43,491 bases of DNA from Lysobacteraceae bacterium (lineage in GTDB: Bacteria; Pseudomonadota; Gammaproteobacteria; Xanthomonadales; Rhodanobacteraceae): positions 1-43,491 of the forward strand of contig JAGWVM010000011.1 in NCBI GenBank assembly GCA_018970895.1. Direction: 5' to 3'. Below are positions 21,991 to 31,151 of the stretch, piece after piece (position 1 is the first letter of the stretch; the number at the start of each line of letters is the position of its first letter). Both the position numbers and the translations under genes were made by a program. A model generated the notes under the pieces. It saw nothing but the letters and a program-made list of their open reading frames with translations. It had not been told where the DNA came from and searched no databases.

Positions 21991-22845
21991 ATGTCGCAGC
22001 AGCCCAGCTGGTTCACCGAAGCCCACCAGGCCTCCGGCTCCTCCATCGGTTACCGGCTGGAGAAGCAGCTGCACGCGGAAAAGACCCCGTTCCAGACCAT
22101 CGAGATCTACCAGACCACCGACTGGGGCAACCTGATGGTGATCGACGGCTGCGTGATGCTGACCAGCCGCGACAACTTCCTCTACCACGAGATGATGACC
22201 CACCCGGCGCTGTTCACCCATGCGCGCGCCAAGCGCGTGGTGATCATCGGCGGCGGCGACTGCGGCACGCTGCGTGAAGTGCTCAAGCACGAGGAAGTGG
22301 AGAAGGCCACCCAGGTGGAGATCGACGAGCGCGTCACCCGCCTCGCCGAGCAGTATTTCCCCGAGCTGTGCGACGCCAACGGCGACCCGCGCGCCGAGCT
22401 GCTGTTCATCGACGGCATCAAGTACATGGCCGAGGCCGAGCCGGAGTCGGTCGACCTGATCATCGTCGACTCCACCGACCCGGTCGGCCCCGCCGAAGGC
22501 CTGTTCAACGCCGCCTTCTACGCCAGCTGCCACAAGGCGCTGCGCCACGGCGGCATCCTGGTGCAGCAGTCCGAGTCGCCGCTGGCGCACATCGAGCTGA
22601 TCAAGTCGATGCGCTCGGCCATGCGCACGGCCGGCTTCAGCGCGGTCAAGACGCTGCCGTTCCCGCAGCCGTGCTATCCGACCGGCTGGTGGAGCTGCAC
22701 CATGGCGCGCAAGGGCGGCGAGCTGGCCGGCTTCCGCGAGCGCGGCGCGGCGGCGAAGAATTTCGCCACCCGCTACTACAACGCCGAGATCCACAAGGCC
22801 GCACTGGCGCAGCCGGAGTTCATGCGCGAGGCGTTCGGCGAGTAA
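21991..22845 (+). CDS. speE: polyamine aminopropyltransferase (spermidine synthase)
   Basis: Transfers an aminopropyl group from decarboxylated SAM to putrescine. The 284-residue protein has the Rossmann SAM-site IIGGGDCGTLREVLKH, the family signature DSTDPVGPAEGLF with catalytic Asp, and QSESPLAHIELI. Length fits SpeE. It is divergent from speA. A strong GC hairpin (22861-22910) follows its stop. Confidence 0.97.
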   Translation: MSQQPSWFTEAHQASGSSIGYRLEKQLHAEKTPFQTIEIYQTTDWGNLMVIDGCVMLTSRDNFLYHEMMTHPALFTHARAKRVVIIGGGDCGTLREVLKHEEVEKATQVEIDERVTRLAEQYFPELCDANGDPRAELLFIDGIKYMAEAEPESVDLIIVDSTDPVGPAEGLFNAAFYASCHKALRHGGILVQQSESPLAHIELIKSMRSAMRTAGFSAVKTLPFPQPCYPTGWWSCTMARKGGELAGFRERGAAAKNFATRYYNAEIHKAALAQPEFMREAFGE

Positions 22846-22860
22846 GTCGCACCGGGGTGC

Positions 22861-22910
22861 GGGACGGTCGCGCCGGGCAAACCCTTCACGGCTCGCCCGG
22901 CGTGCGTCCC
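22861..22910. terminator. GC-rich hairpin between convergent genes
   Basis: Paired arms GGGACG/CGTCCC (22861-22866, 22905-22910) and CGCCGGGC/GCCCGGCG (22871-22878, 22895-22902) make a long stem with an internal loop. There is no T-run on either side, so it is a plausible two-way transcript end or mRNA stabiliser between speE and the small convergent gene. Confidence 0.45.
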
Positions 22911-22920
22911 GGAGGGCCCC

Positions 22921-23115
22921 TCAGAACAGCGTCTGGCGCACCTTCGGCAGCAGCACCAGGGCCAGCGTGGCCAGCGGTCCGGCCAGCAGTGACAACAGGA
23001 ACCAGACCAGGCCGCTGCGGTTCTTGCCCTGGGCCAGGCCGGCATTGACCAGGGCCAGCGTTCCCCAGCCGGCGAACCACGGCATCGCGCCATCGAGATG
23101 ATTGAAGGTATCCAC
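22921..23115 (-). CDS. small two-segment membrane protein
   Basis: A 64-residue protein with a hydrophobic stretch near the start (WFAGWGTLALVNAGLA), a polar GKNRSG turn, and a second membrane helix (about 33-55) ending in LLPKV. Start GTG 23115 has GGGAG seven bases upstream; an in-frame ATG at 23148 would add 11 residues. This GKNRSG-then-helix plan recurs in small unnamed membrane proteins of Proteobacteria, but no function is known. It converges on speE. Confidence 0.6.
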   Translation of the reverse strand: MDTFNHLDGAMPWFAGWGTLALVNAGLAQGKNRSGLVWFLLSLLAGPLATLALVLLPKVRQTLF

Positions 23116-23278
23116 TCGGGTCTCCCGTGATCGTCCGGCCGGCGACATCCACCGCGCGGCAAAGTCAGGATGGTAGCAAGCTGTGGCAGTGCGTCCCGGC
23201 GCGAGCCTCCGGCGGATCAGCGGGGCTTAATCCGCACGCGCTACCCTTGCCGCTTTGCATGCCGAAGGATCCGCACCC

Positions 23279-24319
23279 ATGCGCGCACGCCAGCGACTGG
23301 CCCTTGTCCTGCTGATCGGCCTGGCCGGAATCCCGCTGGCGGCGTCGGCCGCGAAGGAAACCGCCGCGCAGTCCCGTTCGCGGGCGCTGGTGGCCTTCCA
23401 GCGCGACCTGGTCAGCGTGCTCGCGCCGCGGGCCGATGCGCTGCCGCTGCTCGGTGCCGCTCTGCTCGCGCGGCCGCTGAGCGGGCAACCGCCGCCGACC
23501 ACATTCCACGCCTTGATCGGGCGCGCCGCGCAGGCCGACGGCGCCGGTCCGGCGGTGCAGTGGGTTCGGCTGGTCGATTGCGATGCCCGGGCCGAGGCCT
23601 GCCCGAACGCGTCGGCGCTGGGCGCGCTCACCGCGCAGGCGGGCGACAACGCGGCCGTGTGGCTGCTCAAGCTGGGCCTGGACAGCGCCAACGAGCGCGG
23701 CGCGCAGGCGCGCGAAGACCTTCGCCGGGCCGCCGCCGCCAAGGCGTACGACGACTACACCGGCATCGCCCTGCAGGCACTGGCCAGCACCGTCGGCACG
23801 CTGCCGCCGCCACCGGCCGCCGTGGACCCGGCATCGCCGGCCGGCCCCTGGGGGGTGCAGGTGGTGATGGTGTTCGGAGTCGGCGGGCTGCTGCCGGCGC
23901 CGCAGCCGGGCATGCAGGCGGCAGCCCGACTGTGCGCGGACGGCAAGGACGACGCCGCGACCCGGCAGACCTGCCTGCAACTGGCACACGTGCTGGAATG
24001 GGGCTCCAGTCCACTGGCCCGATCGCTGGGCCTGCACCTGCGCGAAACGCTCGCCGACGATCCCGAAGCGCGCGCCAGTGCACGCAGCGACATGGGCAAT
24101 CTGGCCTGGCAGGTGCGCAACTTTGCCGAGCTTTCGGCCCGCGCAGCGGATGACAAGGCACTGGCCCAGCACCTGCTGGCGCTGGCCCGCCGCGGCGGCA
24201 CGGAAATGAGTTTGATGCTGGCGGCGCTGCGCGACAAAGGCATCCCCACCGATGCGCCGGGTGCGGACCAGGCCGCCGGTCCGGAGGTGTCCAGCCCCGT
24301 CCGCGCGATCAGTCCCTGA
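23279..24319 (+). CDS. exported protein of unknown function
   Basis: A 346-residue protein with a signal peptide (basic start, hydrophobic core, cleavage near ASA-AK at residue 24). The mature part is Ala-rich and nearly all helical, suggesting TPR- or solenoid-like packing, with several Cys pairs (VDCDARAEAC; about 85-95 and near 230-240) that could form periplasmic disulfides. A hydrophobic Pro/Gly stretch occurs around residue 190-215. I recognise no family. The ATG at 23279 is preferred over 23255 because it directly begins the signal peptide. Confidence 0.7.
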   Translation: MRARQRLALVLLIGLAGIPLAASAAKETAAQSRSRALVAFQRDLVSVLAPRADALPLLGAALLARPLSGQPPPTTFHALIGRAAQADGAGPAVQWVRLVDCDARAEACPNASALGALTAQAGDNAAVWLLKLGLDSANERGAQAREDLRRAAAAKAYDDYTGIALQALASTVGTLPPPPAAVDPASPAGPWGVQVVMVFGVGGLLPAPQPGMQAAARLCADGKDDAATRQTCLQLAHVLEWGSSPLARSLGLHLRETLADDPEARASARSDMGNLAWQVRNFAELSARAADDKALAQHLLALARRGGTEMSLMLAALRDKGIPTDAPGADQAAGPEVSSPVRAISP

Positions 24320-24407
24320 GTCTTCGCGACCTCCCGTACGCACGGGTTCCCGCCGCTGTGCTCTCACAGTAGGCTTGGGGCCACCTACCCGCGGGGGAGT
24401 CTGGCCG

Positions 24408-25040
24408 ATGCTTACGGTGCTGGTGGCAAGCAGCAAGGGCGGTTGCGGCAAGAGCACGGTGGTCACCCAACTGGCTTCGCACTGGTCCCAGGCGGGCAAG
24501 CGCACCGCCATCGTCGACGCGGATCGGCAGCAGTCGTCGTTCCGCTGGGCCGCGCGCCGACCCGACGGCGTGCCCGGCGTGCTGGCCGTCGAGGGCGGTC
24601 GCAAGGCGCTGGGCAAACTGCCCGGGGACACCGAGCGCGTGCTGGTCGACACCCCGGCCGGGGTGACCGAGCGCGACCTCGAGCCCTACCTCGAGGCAGC
24701 CGACGTGCTGCTGGTACCGGTGCTGCCGTCCAGCTTCGACATGGACGCCACCCTTGCCTTCGTCGACGAGCTCGGACGCATTCCCCGCATCAAGCGCGGC
24801 AAGCTGCCGGTGGCACTGGTGGCCAACCGGCTCAAGCCGTGGACGCACGCCAGCCAGGACGCCGTCGAGCAGCTCGGCCAGCTGGTGCCGTTCCCGATCG
24901 CCGGCCAGCTGCGCGACAGCCAGGCCTATGTGCTGCTGGCGGCGTTGGGCAAGGGCATCTTCGACTACCAATCGGAAAACGTGCGCAGCCACCAGGACGA
25001 CTGGAAAGCCCTGCTGCGCTGGATCAAGCGCGCCCACTGA
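24408..25040 (+). CDS. ParA/MinD-family ATPase, orphan
   Basis: A 210-residue P-loop ATPase with the deviant Walker A KGGCGKST near the start, the VDADRQQSS block and a Walker B-like LVDTPAG. Such ATPases position DNA or cell structures by surface-bound gradients. The expected length for a short ParA is met. GGGGGAG lies upstream of ATG 24408. No ParB, MipZ partner or partition sites are nearby, so the cargo is unknown; single parA genes next to sixA occur in related genomes. Confidence 0.85.
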   Translation: MLTVLVASSKGGCGKSTVVTQLASHWSQAGKRTAIVDADRQQSSFRWAARRPDGVPGVLAVEGGRKALGKLPGDTERVLVDTPAGVTERDLEPYLEAADVLLVPVLPSSFDMDATLAFVDELGRIPRIKRGKLPVALVANRLKPWTHASQDAVEQLGQLVPFPIAGQLRDSQAYVLLAALGKGIFDYQSENVRSHQDDWKALLRWIKRAH

Positions 25041-25088
25041 ACCCACCCAGGCGCGGGCGCGTCGCGCCCGGCCGCTCCGGAGTCCTTC

Positions 25089-25562
25089 ATGCTCGAACTC
25101 ATCCTGCTGCGCCACGCCGAAGCCCTGCCCGCCGGCCCGGGCGACGACGACCGCGGACGTCGACTCAGCGGCCACGGCGAACAGGAGGCGCGGGCCGCCG
25201 GCAGCTGGCTGGCGCGGCACGGTGCCAAACCGCAGCGCGTGCTCTGCTCGCCCGCCGAGCGGGCTTGCGCCACCGCCAGGCTCGCACTCGAGGCGCTGGG
25301 CCACGCGCCGGAGCTGGCCCTGGCGGAGGAAATCTACGAGGCCACCCCGGGTGAGCTGCTCGCCCTGCTGGACGAGCACGACAACCTGTCCACGGTGATG
25401 GTGGTCGGGCACAACCCGGGCATCGAGCGGCTGGTCGCCCTGCTGGTGGAGGGTCGCTCGGACGAATTCCGCGGCATGCCGCCGGCAGGCCTGGCGGTAC
25501 TGCACCTCAACGGGCCGCTCGAGCCGGGCAACGCGCGACTGGACGCCTTCTGGTCGCCATGA
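25089..25562 (+). CDS. sixA: SixA-type phosphohistidine phosphatase
   Basis: A 157-residue histidine phosphatase with the RHAEA catalytic motif at residues 8-12, the second-arginine block LCSPAERACAT, and MVVGHNPGIE with the second catalytic His. SixA removes phosphate from HPt domains or from PTS proteins. Length fits the short SixA group. Its stop overlaps the yceI start as ATGA (25559-25562), so the two are coupled. Confidence 0.9.
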   Translation: MLELILLRHAEALPAGPGDDDRGRRLSGHGEQEARAAGSWLARHGAKPQRVLCSPAERACATARLALEALGHAPELALAEEIYEATPGELLALLDEHDNLSTVMVVGHNPGIERLVALLVEGRSDEFRGMPPAGLAVLHLNGPLEPGNARLDAFWSP

Positions 25563-26131
25563 AGCCGGCGGCCTGGCTGCCGCTGCTGTTCGCGCTCCTG
25601 CTGCTCCCGCCCGCCGCGGCGTCCGCCGCGGACTACCGCATCGACAGCGCACGTTCGCACGGCGAGTTCAGCGTGCGGCTGCTGTGGGTGCGGCAGATCG
25701 CCGGCCGCTTCACCCGCATCGTCGGCGACGTGACGCTGAACCCGCTGCGGGACATGGCGGTGGTGCAGGCCACCGTGGACGTGGACAGCGTCGCGATGTC
25801 CTCGGCCCGGCTGCGGCGCTGGGTGCTCGACCCGGAGTTCTTCGACGCCCGCCGTTTCCCCTCGATCCGCTTCGTCTCCGCGCCGCTGGCGGTGGGCGCG
25901 CTCGACCAGGGCGGGGCGCTGCCGGGCTGGCTCACCCTGCGCGGGGTGACGCGGCCGGTGCGCTTCCGGCTGGAGCCGGCCAGCTGCACCCTCCGGCGCG
26001 ACACCGTGTGCCGCATCGAGGTGCGCGGACAAATCCGCCGCAGCGACTACGGGATGAACGCCCACCGTACGGCGGTCAGCGACAACGTCGACCTGGGCCT
26101 GATGATCACGCTGGACGCCGCCGCGCGCTGA
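25559..26131 (+). CDS. YceI-family periplasmic lipid-binding protein
   Basis: A 190-residue exported protein: signal peptide (cleavage near ASA-AD, residue 24) followed by the YceI lipocalin-like barrel, with the typical YRIDSARSHGEFSVR start, FFDARRFPSIRF and RRSDYGMN blocks. Family members bind isoprenoids or long amphiphiles, and the role here is unknown. It overlaps sixA by 4 bases and precedes the phospholipase D gene by 22 bases, suggesting one transcript. Confidence 0.9.
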   Translation: MKPAAWLPLLFALLLLPPAAASAADYRIDSARSHGEFSVRLLWVRQIAGRFTRIVGDVTLNPLRDMAVVQATVDVDSVAMSSARLRRWVLDPEFFDARRFPSIRFVSAPLAVGALDQGGALPGWLTLRGVTRPVRFRLEPASCTLRRDTVCRIEVRGQIRRSDYGMNAHRTAVSDNVDLGLMITLDAAAR

Positions 26132-26153
26132 CCGCGCAACGTATCATCGACGG

Positions 26154-28019
26154 ATGCCGAGATCCCTCCTGCTCCTGGGCGCCGTGCTGGCGCTGGCCCT
26201 GCAGGGCTGCACCGTCTCCCGCCTGCACGTGCGGGAGGCGCAGGCGATCGTTGCGGACACCACCCTGCCCTCGCTGGAGTGCGCCGGCCCGGACCACTGC
26301 GCGCGTCCCTCGCCCGTGCTGGCGGCCGCCGAGCAGGCGATGGCGCGGTCCACGCCGGACGCGCCGCGGCACGTGGTCACGCTGCTGTCCGACAGCGAGG
26401 ACGCGCTGGCCGCGCGGATCAACCTGATCCAGGCCGCGAAGCACTCGATCGACGTGCAGACCTACATCTGGGACCAGGACGACGTCGGCCAGCTGGTGCT
26501 CGACCAGCTGGTACAGGCGGCGCGGCGCGGGGTGCGCGTGCGCATCCTCGCCGACCAGCTGTTCTCGTTCGGCGATCTCGCGTTGCTGAACCGGCTGGCG
26601 CGGGTGGACAGCCACCTCACGGTGAAGCTCTACAACCCCACCTTCCACGACGCCGACACCAGCCCGGCCGAATTCGCCGCCGGCATCGTGTGCTGCTTCA
26701 TCAAGTTCAACCAGCGCATGCACAACAAGCTGCTGCTGGTGGACGACACCGTCGGCATCACCGGCGGGCGCAACTACCAGGACCGCTATTTCAACTGGGA
26801 CGGCGACTTCGACTACGTCGACCGCGACGTGATGGTGGGCGGACCGGCCGCACGCGACATGGCCAAAAGCTTCGCGCTGTTCTGGCACCACAAGCGAGCG
26901 GTGCCGCTGCTGCAGCTGCGCGACGTCAACCAGTACATCCGCCAGCATCCGCAGCCACCGGGCTGGCCGGCACCACACTTCCGCCGGCCGCAGCGGGTGG
27001 CCCGGCTCGAGCAGGAGGCACAGGATCCGCTGTGGCTGAAGGCACACCTGCTCGACCCGGCCTTCCACACCGGCCAGGTGGAGTTCTTCAGCGACCTGCC
27101 GGCCAAGACCGACGCCCCCACCCGCAAGCACGCGCTGGACTTCACCCACCACGTGATGCAGCTGGTCGCCAGCGCGAAGCACGAGGTGGTGCTGCAGACG
27201 CCGTACCTGGTGATGAGCCGGCAGGCGCGGCGGATCTTCAAGGCGATGCACAAGCGCGCCGATCCGCCGCGCATCCGCGTGTCGACCAACTCGCTGGCCT
27301 CGACCGACGCGTTCGCCGTCTATGCGATGTCCTACAAGCACCGCAAGCGTTACCTGCGCGACTACGGCTTCCAGATCCAGGAGATGAAGCCGCACGCCGA
27401 GGCCGCCGAGGAAGACTATGCCGTGGCCAACGCCGACCTGCCGCTGCGGCCGGGCCCGCCGCGCGAGCGCGAGCGCTATCCCGGGGTGGAGGCGCGGGCA
27501 CTGTTCGGCAGCCGCGGCAAGCGCAACCGGCCGGCGCCGCTGATCGAACCGGGCCTGCGTTTCGGCCTGCACGCCAAGTCGATCGTGGTCGACGACAGCT
27601 TCGCGATGGTCGACTCGCACAACTTCGACCCGCGCTCGGACCACTACAACACCGAGGCCGGCGTGATCGTGCACGACAAGGCCTTCGCCAATGCGGTGCG
27701 CGCCTCGATCCTGCGCCTCACCGGACCGGCAAACGCGTGGGTGATCGCGCCCCGGCGACCGGTGGTGCCGCTGCTCACCAACGTCAACCAGGCGATCGGC
27801 GACCTCTCCGAGAAGCTGCCGCTGTTCGACTTCTGGCCGTACCGCTACGCCACCAGCTACGACCTCAAACCGGGCTGCACGCCGATGGCGCCGGACAATC
27901 CGGCCTTTTTCAGCTGCTACGAGCCGGTAGGCGATTTCCCCGGCGTGGCACTCTCGTTCAAGCTGATCTACACCCGCCTGATCACCGCCTTCGGCGTCGG
28001 CGCCAGCGGCATCCTGTAA
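26154..28019 (+). CDS. phospholipase D-family lipoprotein, cardiolipin synthase-like
   Basis: A 621-residue PLD superfamily enzyme with two HKD motifs: HNKLLLVDD (H190) followed by GGRN, and HAKSIVVDD (H473) followed by SHNFDPRS. The N-terminus has a lipobox LALQGC (Cys19), so it should be lipid-anchored in the cell envelope. Similar in plan to ClsC/YmdC-like enzymes, which act on phosphatidylglycerol and phosphatidylethanolamine; the substrate is not determined. It converges on the TonB-like gene with a 3-base gap. Confidence 0.88.
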   Translation: MPRSLLLLGAVLALALQGCTVSRLHVREAQAIVADTTLPSLECAGPDHCARPSPVLAAAEQAMARSTPDAPRHVVTLLSDSEDALAARINLIQAAKHSIDVQTYIWDQDDVGQLVLDQLVQAARRGVRVRILADQLFSFGDLALLNRLARVDSHLTVKLYNPTFHDADTSPAEFAAGIVCCFIKFNQRMHNKLLLVDDTVGITGGRNYQDRYFNWDGDFDYVDRDVMVGGPAARDMAKSFALFWHHKRAVPLLQLRDVNQYIRQHPQPPGWPAPHFRRPQRVARLEQEAQDPLWLKAHLLDPAFHTGQVEFFSDLPAKTDAPTRKHALDFTHHVMQLVASAKHEVVLQTPYLVMSRQARRIFKAMHKRADPPRIRVSTNSLASTDAFAVYAMSYKHRKRYLRDYGFQIQEMKPHAEAAEEDYAVANADLPLRPGPPRERERYPGVEARALFGSRGKRNRPAPLIEPGLRFGLHAKSIVVDDSFAMVDSHNFDPRSDHYNTEAGVIVHDKAFANAVRASILRLTGPANAWVIAPRRPVVPLLTNVNQAIGDLSEKLPLFDFWPYRYATSYDLKPGCTPMAPDNPAFFSCYEPVGDFPGVALSFKLIYTRLITAFGVGASGIL

Positions 28020-28022
28020 CGC

Positions 28023-28535
28023 TCAGTCGGCCGCGGCCTGGCCGAAGTGCATGGGCAGGTCGCCGCTGAGTCCCTGCGGATGGTCCGGCGGTACGGCAAA
28101 ACGCCATCGCGCGACCATTGCCCGCGCGTGCGCATCCAGCACCGGATCGCCGCTGGACCGGGCCACCGCGGCCTGCACCACGCCGCCCTCACCGTCCACC
28201 TGCAGGTGCAGCACCAGGTTGCCGGCCAGGTGCCCGGCCAGCCCCGCGTAGCGGGCGGACAGCGGCGGCATGCTGATCGGCACCAGCTCCGGCGGCGGCG
28301 GTGGCACGGGCGCGGCACCGGTGGCCCGTGCCGCGACCACCCGGGGCAGCGCGCGGCGTTCGCGATCGGCGCGGTAGCGGAGGGCCGGCGGCGCGGTGTG
28401 CTCGGCGACGACCGGATGATGGGGCCCGCTCCAGCCCGCGGTCTGCCCGGACAGCCACTGCGTGCCGAGCACGCCCACCAGCAGGGCCAGCAGGCTGAGC
28501 AGCGAGGTGACGCGCAGGCGCGGCGTGATCCTCAC
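28023..28535 (-). CDS. TonB-like C-terminal domain protein
   Basis: A 170-residue protein with one N-terminal membrane segment (about 10-30), a linker containing PVPPPPP, and a C-terminal domain (about 95-160) with the TonB pattern: hydrophobic beta strand LVLHLQVDGEGGVVQAAV, then DPVLDAHARAMVARWRF. It may transduce proton-motive energy to an outer-membrane receptor or simply share the fold; no ExbBD or receptor genes lie here. It is 22 bases downstream of the thiolase. Confidence 0.7.
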   Translation of the reverse strand: MRITPRLRVTSLLSLLALLVGVLGTQWLSGQTAGWSGPHHPVVAEHTAPPALRYRADRERRALPRVVAARATGAAPVPPPPPELVPISMPPLSARYAGLAGHLAGNLVLHLQVDGEGGVVQAAVARSSGDPVLDAHARAMVARWRFAVPPDHPQGLSGDLPMHFGQAAAD

Positions 28536-28557
28536 GGCGTCGGTGCCGTCCGGCGGC

Positions 28558-29841
28558 TCAGCGCTCGAGAATCGCCGTCACGCCCATGCCGCCGGCGGTG
28601 CAGATCGAGATCAGGCCGCGGCCCGAGCCCTTCTGCTCCAGCAGCTTGGCCAGCGTGGCGAGGATGCGCGCGCCGGTGGCGGCGAACGGATGGCCGGTGG
28701 CCAGGCTCGAACCGTGCACGTTGAGCTTCGCCGGATCGATGCTGCCCAGCGGTGCATCCAGCCCCAGCCGCTGCTTGCAGTAATCCGCGCTCTCCCACGC
28801 GCGCAGCGTGCACAGCACCTGTGCGGCGAACGCCTCGTGGACCTCGTAGTAGTCGAAGTCCTGCAGCGTCAGTCCCTGCCGCGCCAGCATCCGCGGCACG
28901 GCGACCGTGGGCGCCATCAGCAGGCCTTCGCCGCGGACGAAATCGACCGCCGCCACCTCCGCATCGCGCAGCCAGGCCTGCACGGTGAGCCCGCGCGCGC
29001 CAGCCCATGCCTCGGTGCCCAGCAGCACCGCCGCGGCGCCATCGGACAGGCCGGTGGAGTTGCCGGCGGTGAGCGTGCCTTGGCCGGAGCTCTTGTCGAA
29101 CGCAGGCTTGAGCGCGGCGAGCTTTTCCAGTGTCGAGTCCGGACGCAGGAAGCCGTCGCGCTTGAGGCCGCGGAACGGCACGATCAGGTCGTCGAAGAAG
29201 CCGGCGTCGTACGCGGCGGCGAGCTTGCGATGGCTGGACAGCGCCAGCTCGTCCTGGGCCTGGCGGGCGATGTGCCATTCGCGGGCCATCTTCTCGCAGT
29301 GGTCGCCCATCGACAGGCCGGTGCGCGGCTCGGCCACGCCCGGAAACGCCGGCTTGAGCTCGCCGAAGGAGAAGCCGCGGAACGCGGTCTTCAGCTTGTC
29401 CAGCGGGGTCTTGGCGCGGTTCACCGCCAGCAGCCGCTTGCGCAGGCGCTCGCCGTAGACGATCGGCACGTCGCTGGTGGTGTCCGAACCCGCGGCGATG
29501 CCCGCCTCGATCTGCCCGGCGGCGATCTTGTTGGCGACGATGATCGCGTTGTCCAGCGAGGTGCCGCAGGCGCGCGCGGTGGTGATCGCCGGCGTGGTCG
29601 GCGCCAGCCCGGAGGACAGCACCGCCTCGCGCGCCAGGTTCCACTCCGAGGACTGCCGGATCACCGCCCCCAGCGCGACCTCGCCCAGCTCCACGCCATG
29701 CAGCCCGAACCGCTCGACCAGCGCACCCAGCACCTTCACCGACATGCCGAAGTTGCCGACCTCGGCGTACGCCGTGTTGTTGCGGCAGAAGGGAATCCGC
29801 ACGCCACCGATCACGCCGACGCGCCGCTGCGAGTTGTCCAT
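28558..29841 (-). CDS. fadI: acetyl-CoA C-acyltransferase (FadI-type thiolase)
   Basis: Thiolase that cleaves 3-ketoacyl-CoA in fatty acid beta-oxidation. The 427-residue protein has the nucleophile in TARACGTSLDNAI, the HEAFAAQ His, GHPFAATGAR and the second Cys in CTAGGMG. The length and the SMGDHCEKMAREW stretch place it with FadI rather than FadA. The fadJ partner is not adjacent in this window. No ribosome site is obvious before ATG 29841. Confidence 0.88.
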   Translation of the reverse strand: MDNSQRRVGVIGGVRIPFCRNNTAYAEVGNFGMSVKVLGALVERFGLHGVELGEVALGAVIRQSSEWNLAREAVLSSGLAPTTPAITTARACGTSLDNAIIVANKIAAGQIEAGIAAGSDTTSDVPIVYGERLRKRLLAVNRAKTPLDKLKTAFRGFSFGELKPAFPGVAEPRTGLSMGDHCEKMAREWHIARQAQDELALSSHRKLAAAYDAGFFDDLIVPFRGLKRDGFLRPDSTLEKLAALKPAFDKSSGQGTLTAGNSTGLSDGAAAVLLGTEAWAGARGLTVQAWLRDAEVAAVDFVRGEGLLMAPTVAVPRMLARQGLTLQDFDYYEVHEAFAAQVLCTLRAWESADYCKQRLGLDAPLGSIDPAKLNVHGSSLATGHPFAATGARILATLAKLLEQKGSGRGLISICTAGGMGVTAILER

Positions 29842-30005
29842 GGTCTGAAAAACATCCGGCCGGGTATTGAGCCTGCAAGGCTAACCCGCGTGGCCGCCCC
29901 GGGAAAGCCCGCTGCGAGGCCGTTTGTGCGACCCGGTTCAGCACCGGCGAGGCGTGCGGGGACCCGCTGGTAGAATGACGGGTCTTTGCTCCCCGGAAGA
30001 ATCCC

Positions 30006-31136
30006 TTGGAAAGCACGCCTCTCGAGGCCCTGCCGGTGGTCCTCGCGATCGAGACCGGCGCTCCACTCCCGCGCGCCACGCTGACCCGCGACGAGGCCGC
30101 CGAGCTGGCGGCCCACGTCGCTGCCGACCTGCAGGCGCTGGTGCCGGCCGCCACCGACGCGCGGCTGGCGCTGGCCGGTGCGTTGTTCGATCCGGTGGAG
30201 CTGCTGCGTCCGGGCTTCCCGGTGTGGGCCACGCTGGACGAGCTGGCGCGACGCGTGCCGCGCGGCCATCTGGAAAACGTGGTCGCCTTCGGCACCCACG
30301 AGGGCCGCATGCCGGCGCAGCCGCTGGAACCGGAGGCCATCTACGCCGGGGGTCCGATGCGCCTGCTGCCGATCACCCTGCTTGCGCCCGGGGCCCTCGC
30401 CGAATCGCTGGGCGAGCAGCTGGAAGTGGAACTGGTCGGCCGCGGCGAAGCCGGTCAGCGCACCGCCGACTGGCTGATCCGCACGCTGGGCGTGTCGCTG
30501 GAGCACGTGCGCTACCTCAGCCGCAACGACCTGCTGGCGCTGACCTGCGTGCAGTACGAGCACGTCAACCTGGCGCCCTTGTGGACGCTGCTAGAAGCCG
30601 CGCTGCTCACCCCCTACCGCGAGGAGACCACGCTGAGCGTGCGCGGCCTGCCGCTGCGCTACGCCGAGGGCGCGGTGCAGGTGCAGTCGCCGGCCGACTG
30701 GCTCGCCGACTGCCGCGAGCACGACCGCGCGCACGCCCTCGCCGGCATCGTGTTCGAACTGCGCCAGTACGCCGCCCTGCTGCAGGCCCACGGCGTCGCG
30801 CTGCAGCTCGAACCGGTGGCGGAAGGCGAGCGCGAAGCGCGCGACGGCTACCTGCTGGAAGCGCGCGATGCGGCCGATCCGGCCTACGACCCGCCGACGC
30901 TGTTCGCCCACGAGGCGCCCGGTCTCGGCGTGGTCGCGGTCACCGTGGCGCAGCGCGGCGCGGCCGGCCAGGCCCGCGTGCTGGCCCACGCCTGGCCGCT
31001 GCAGCCCGGCGCGCTGGGCGCGGCGGTCACCGCGCTGGCCGAACGCTTCGCCATCGAGCCGGACCTGCACGCGCTCGGCCGCATCCAGCTCGACGCCGAC
31101 GGCCGCCTCGGCGCGCCGGACACGCCGCTGCACTGA
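30006..31136 (+). CDS. conserved-looking protein of unknown function
   Basis: A 376-residue soluble protein with no signal peptide or membrane segment. I recognise no domain. It is acidic and Ala/Leu-rich with regular helices, and codon use matches core neighbours, so it is real and native. Start is TTG 30006 (reading MESTPLEALPV), chosen because GGAAGA lies 6 bases upstream and a -10 like TAGAAT lies at 29971-29976. It converges on the GNAT gene with a 15-base gap. Confidence 0.75.
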   Translation: MESTPLEALPVVLAIETGAPLPRATLTRDEAAELAAHVAADLQALVPAATDARLALAGALFDPVELLRPGFPVWATLDELARRVPRGHLENVVAFGTHEGRMPAQPLEPEAIYAGGPMRLLPITLLAPGALAESLGEQLEVELVGRGEAGQRTADWLIRTLGVSLEHVRYLSRNDLLALTCVQYEHVNLAPLWTLLEAALLTPYREETTLSVRGLPLRYAEGAVQVQSPADWLADCREHDRAHALAGIVFELRQYAALLQAHGVALQLEPVAEGEREARDGYLLEARDAADPAYDPPTLFAHEAPGLGVVAVTVAQRGAAGQARVLAHAWPLQPGALGAAVTALAERFAIEPDLHALGRIQLDADGRLGAPDTPLH

Positions 31137-31151
31137 GCCTTCCGCCGCGCC

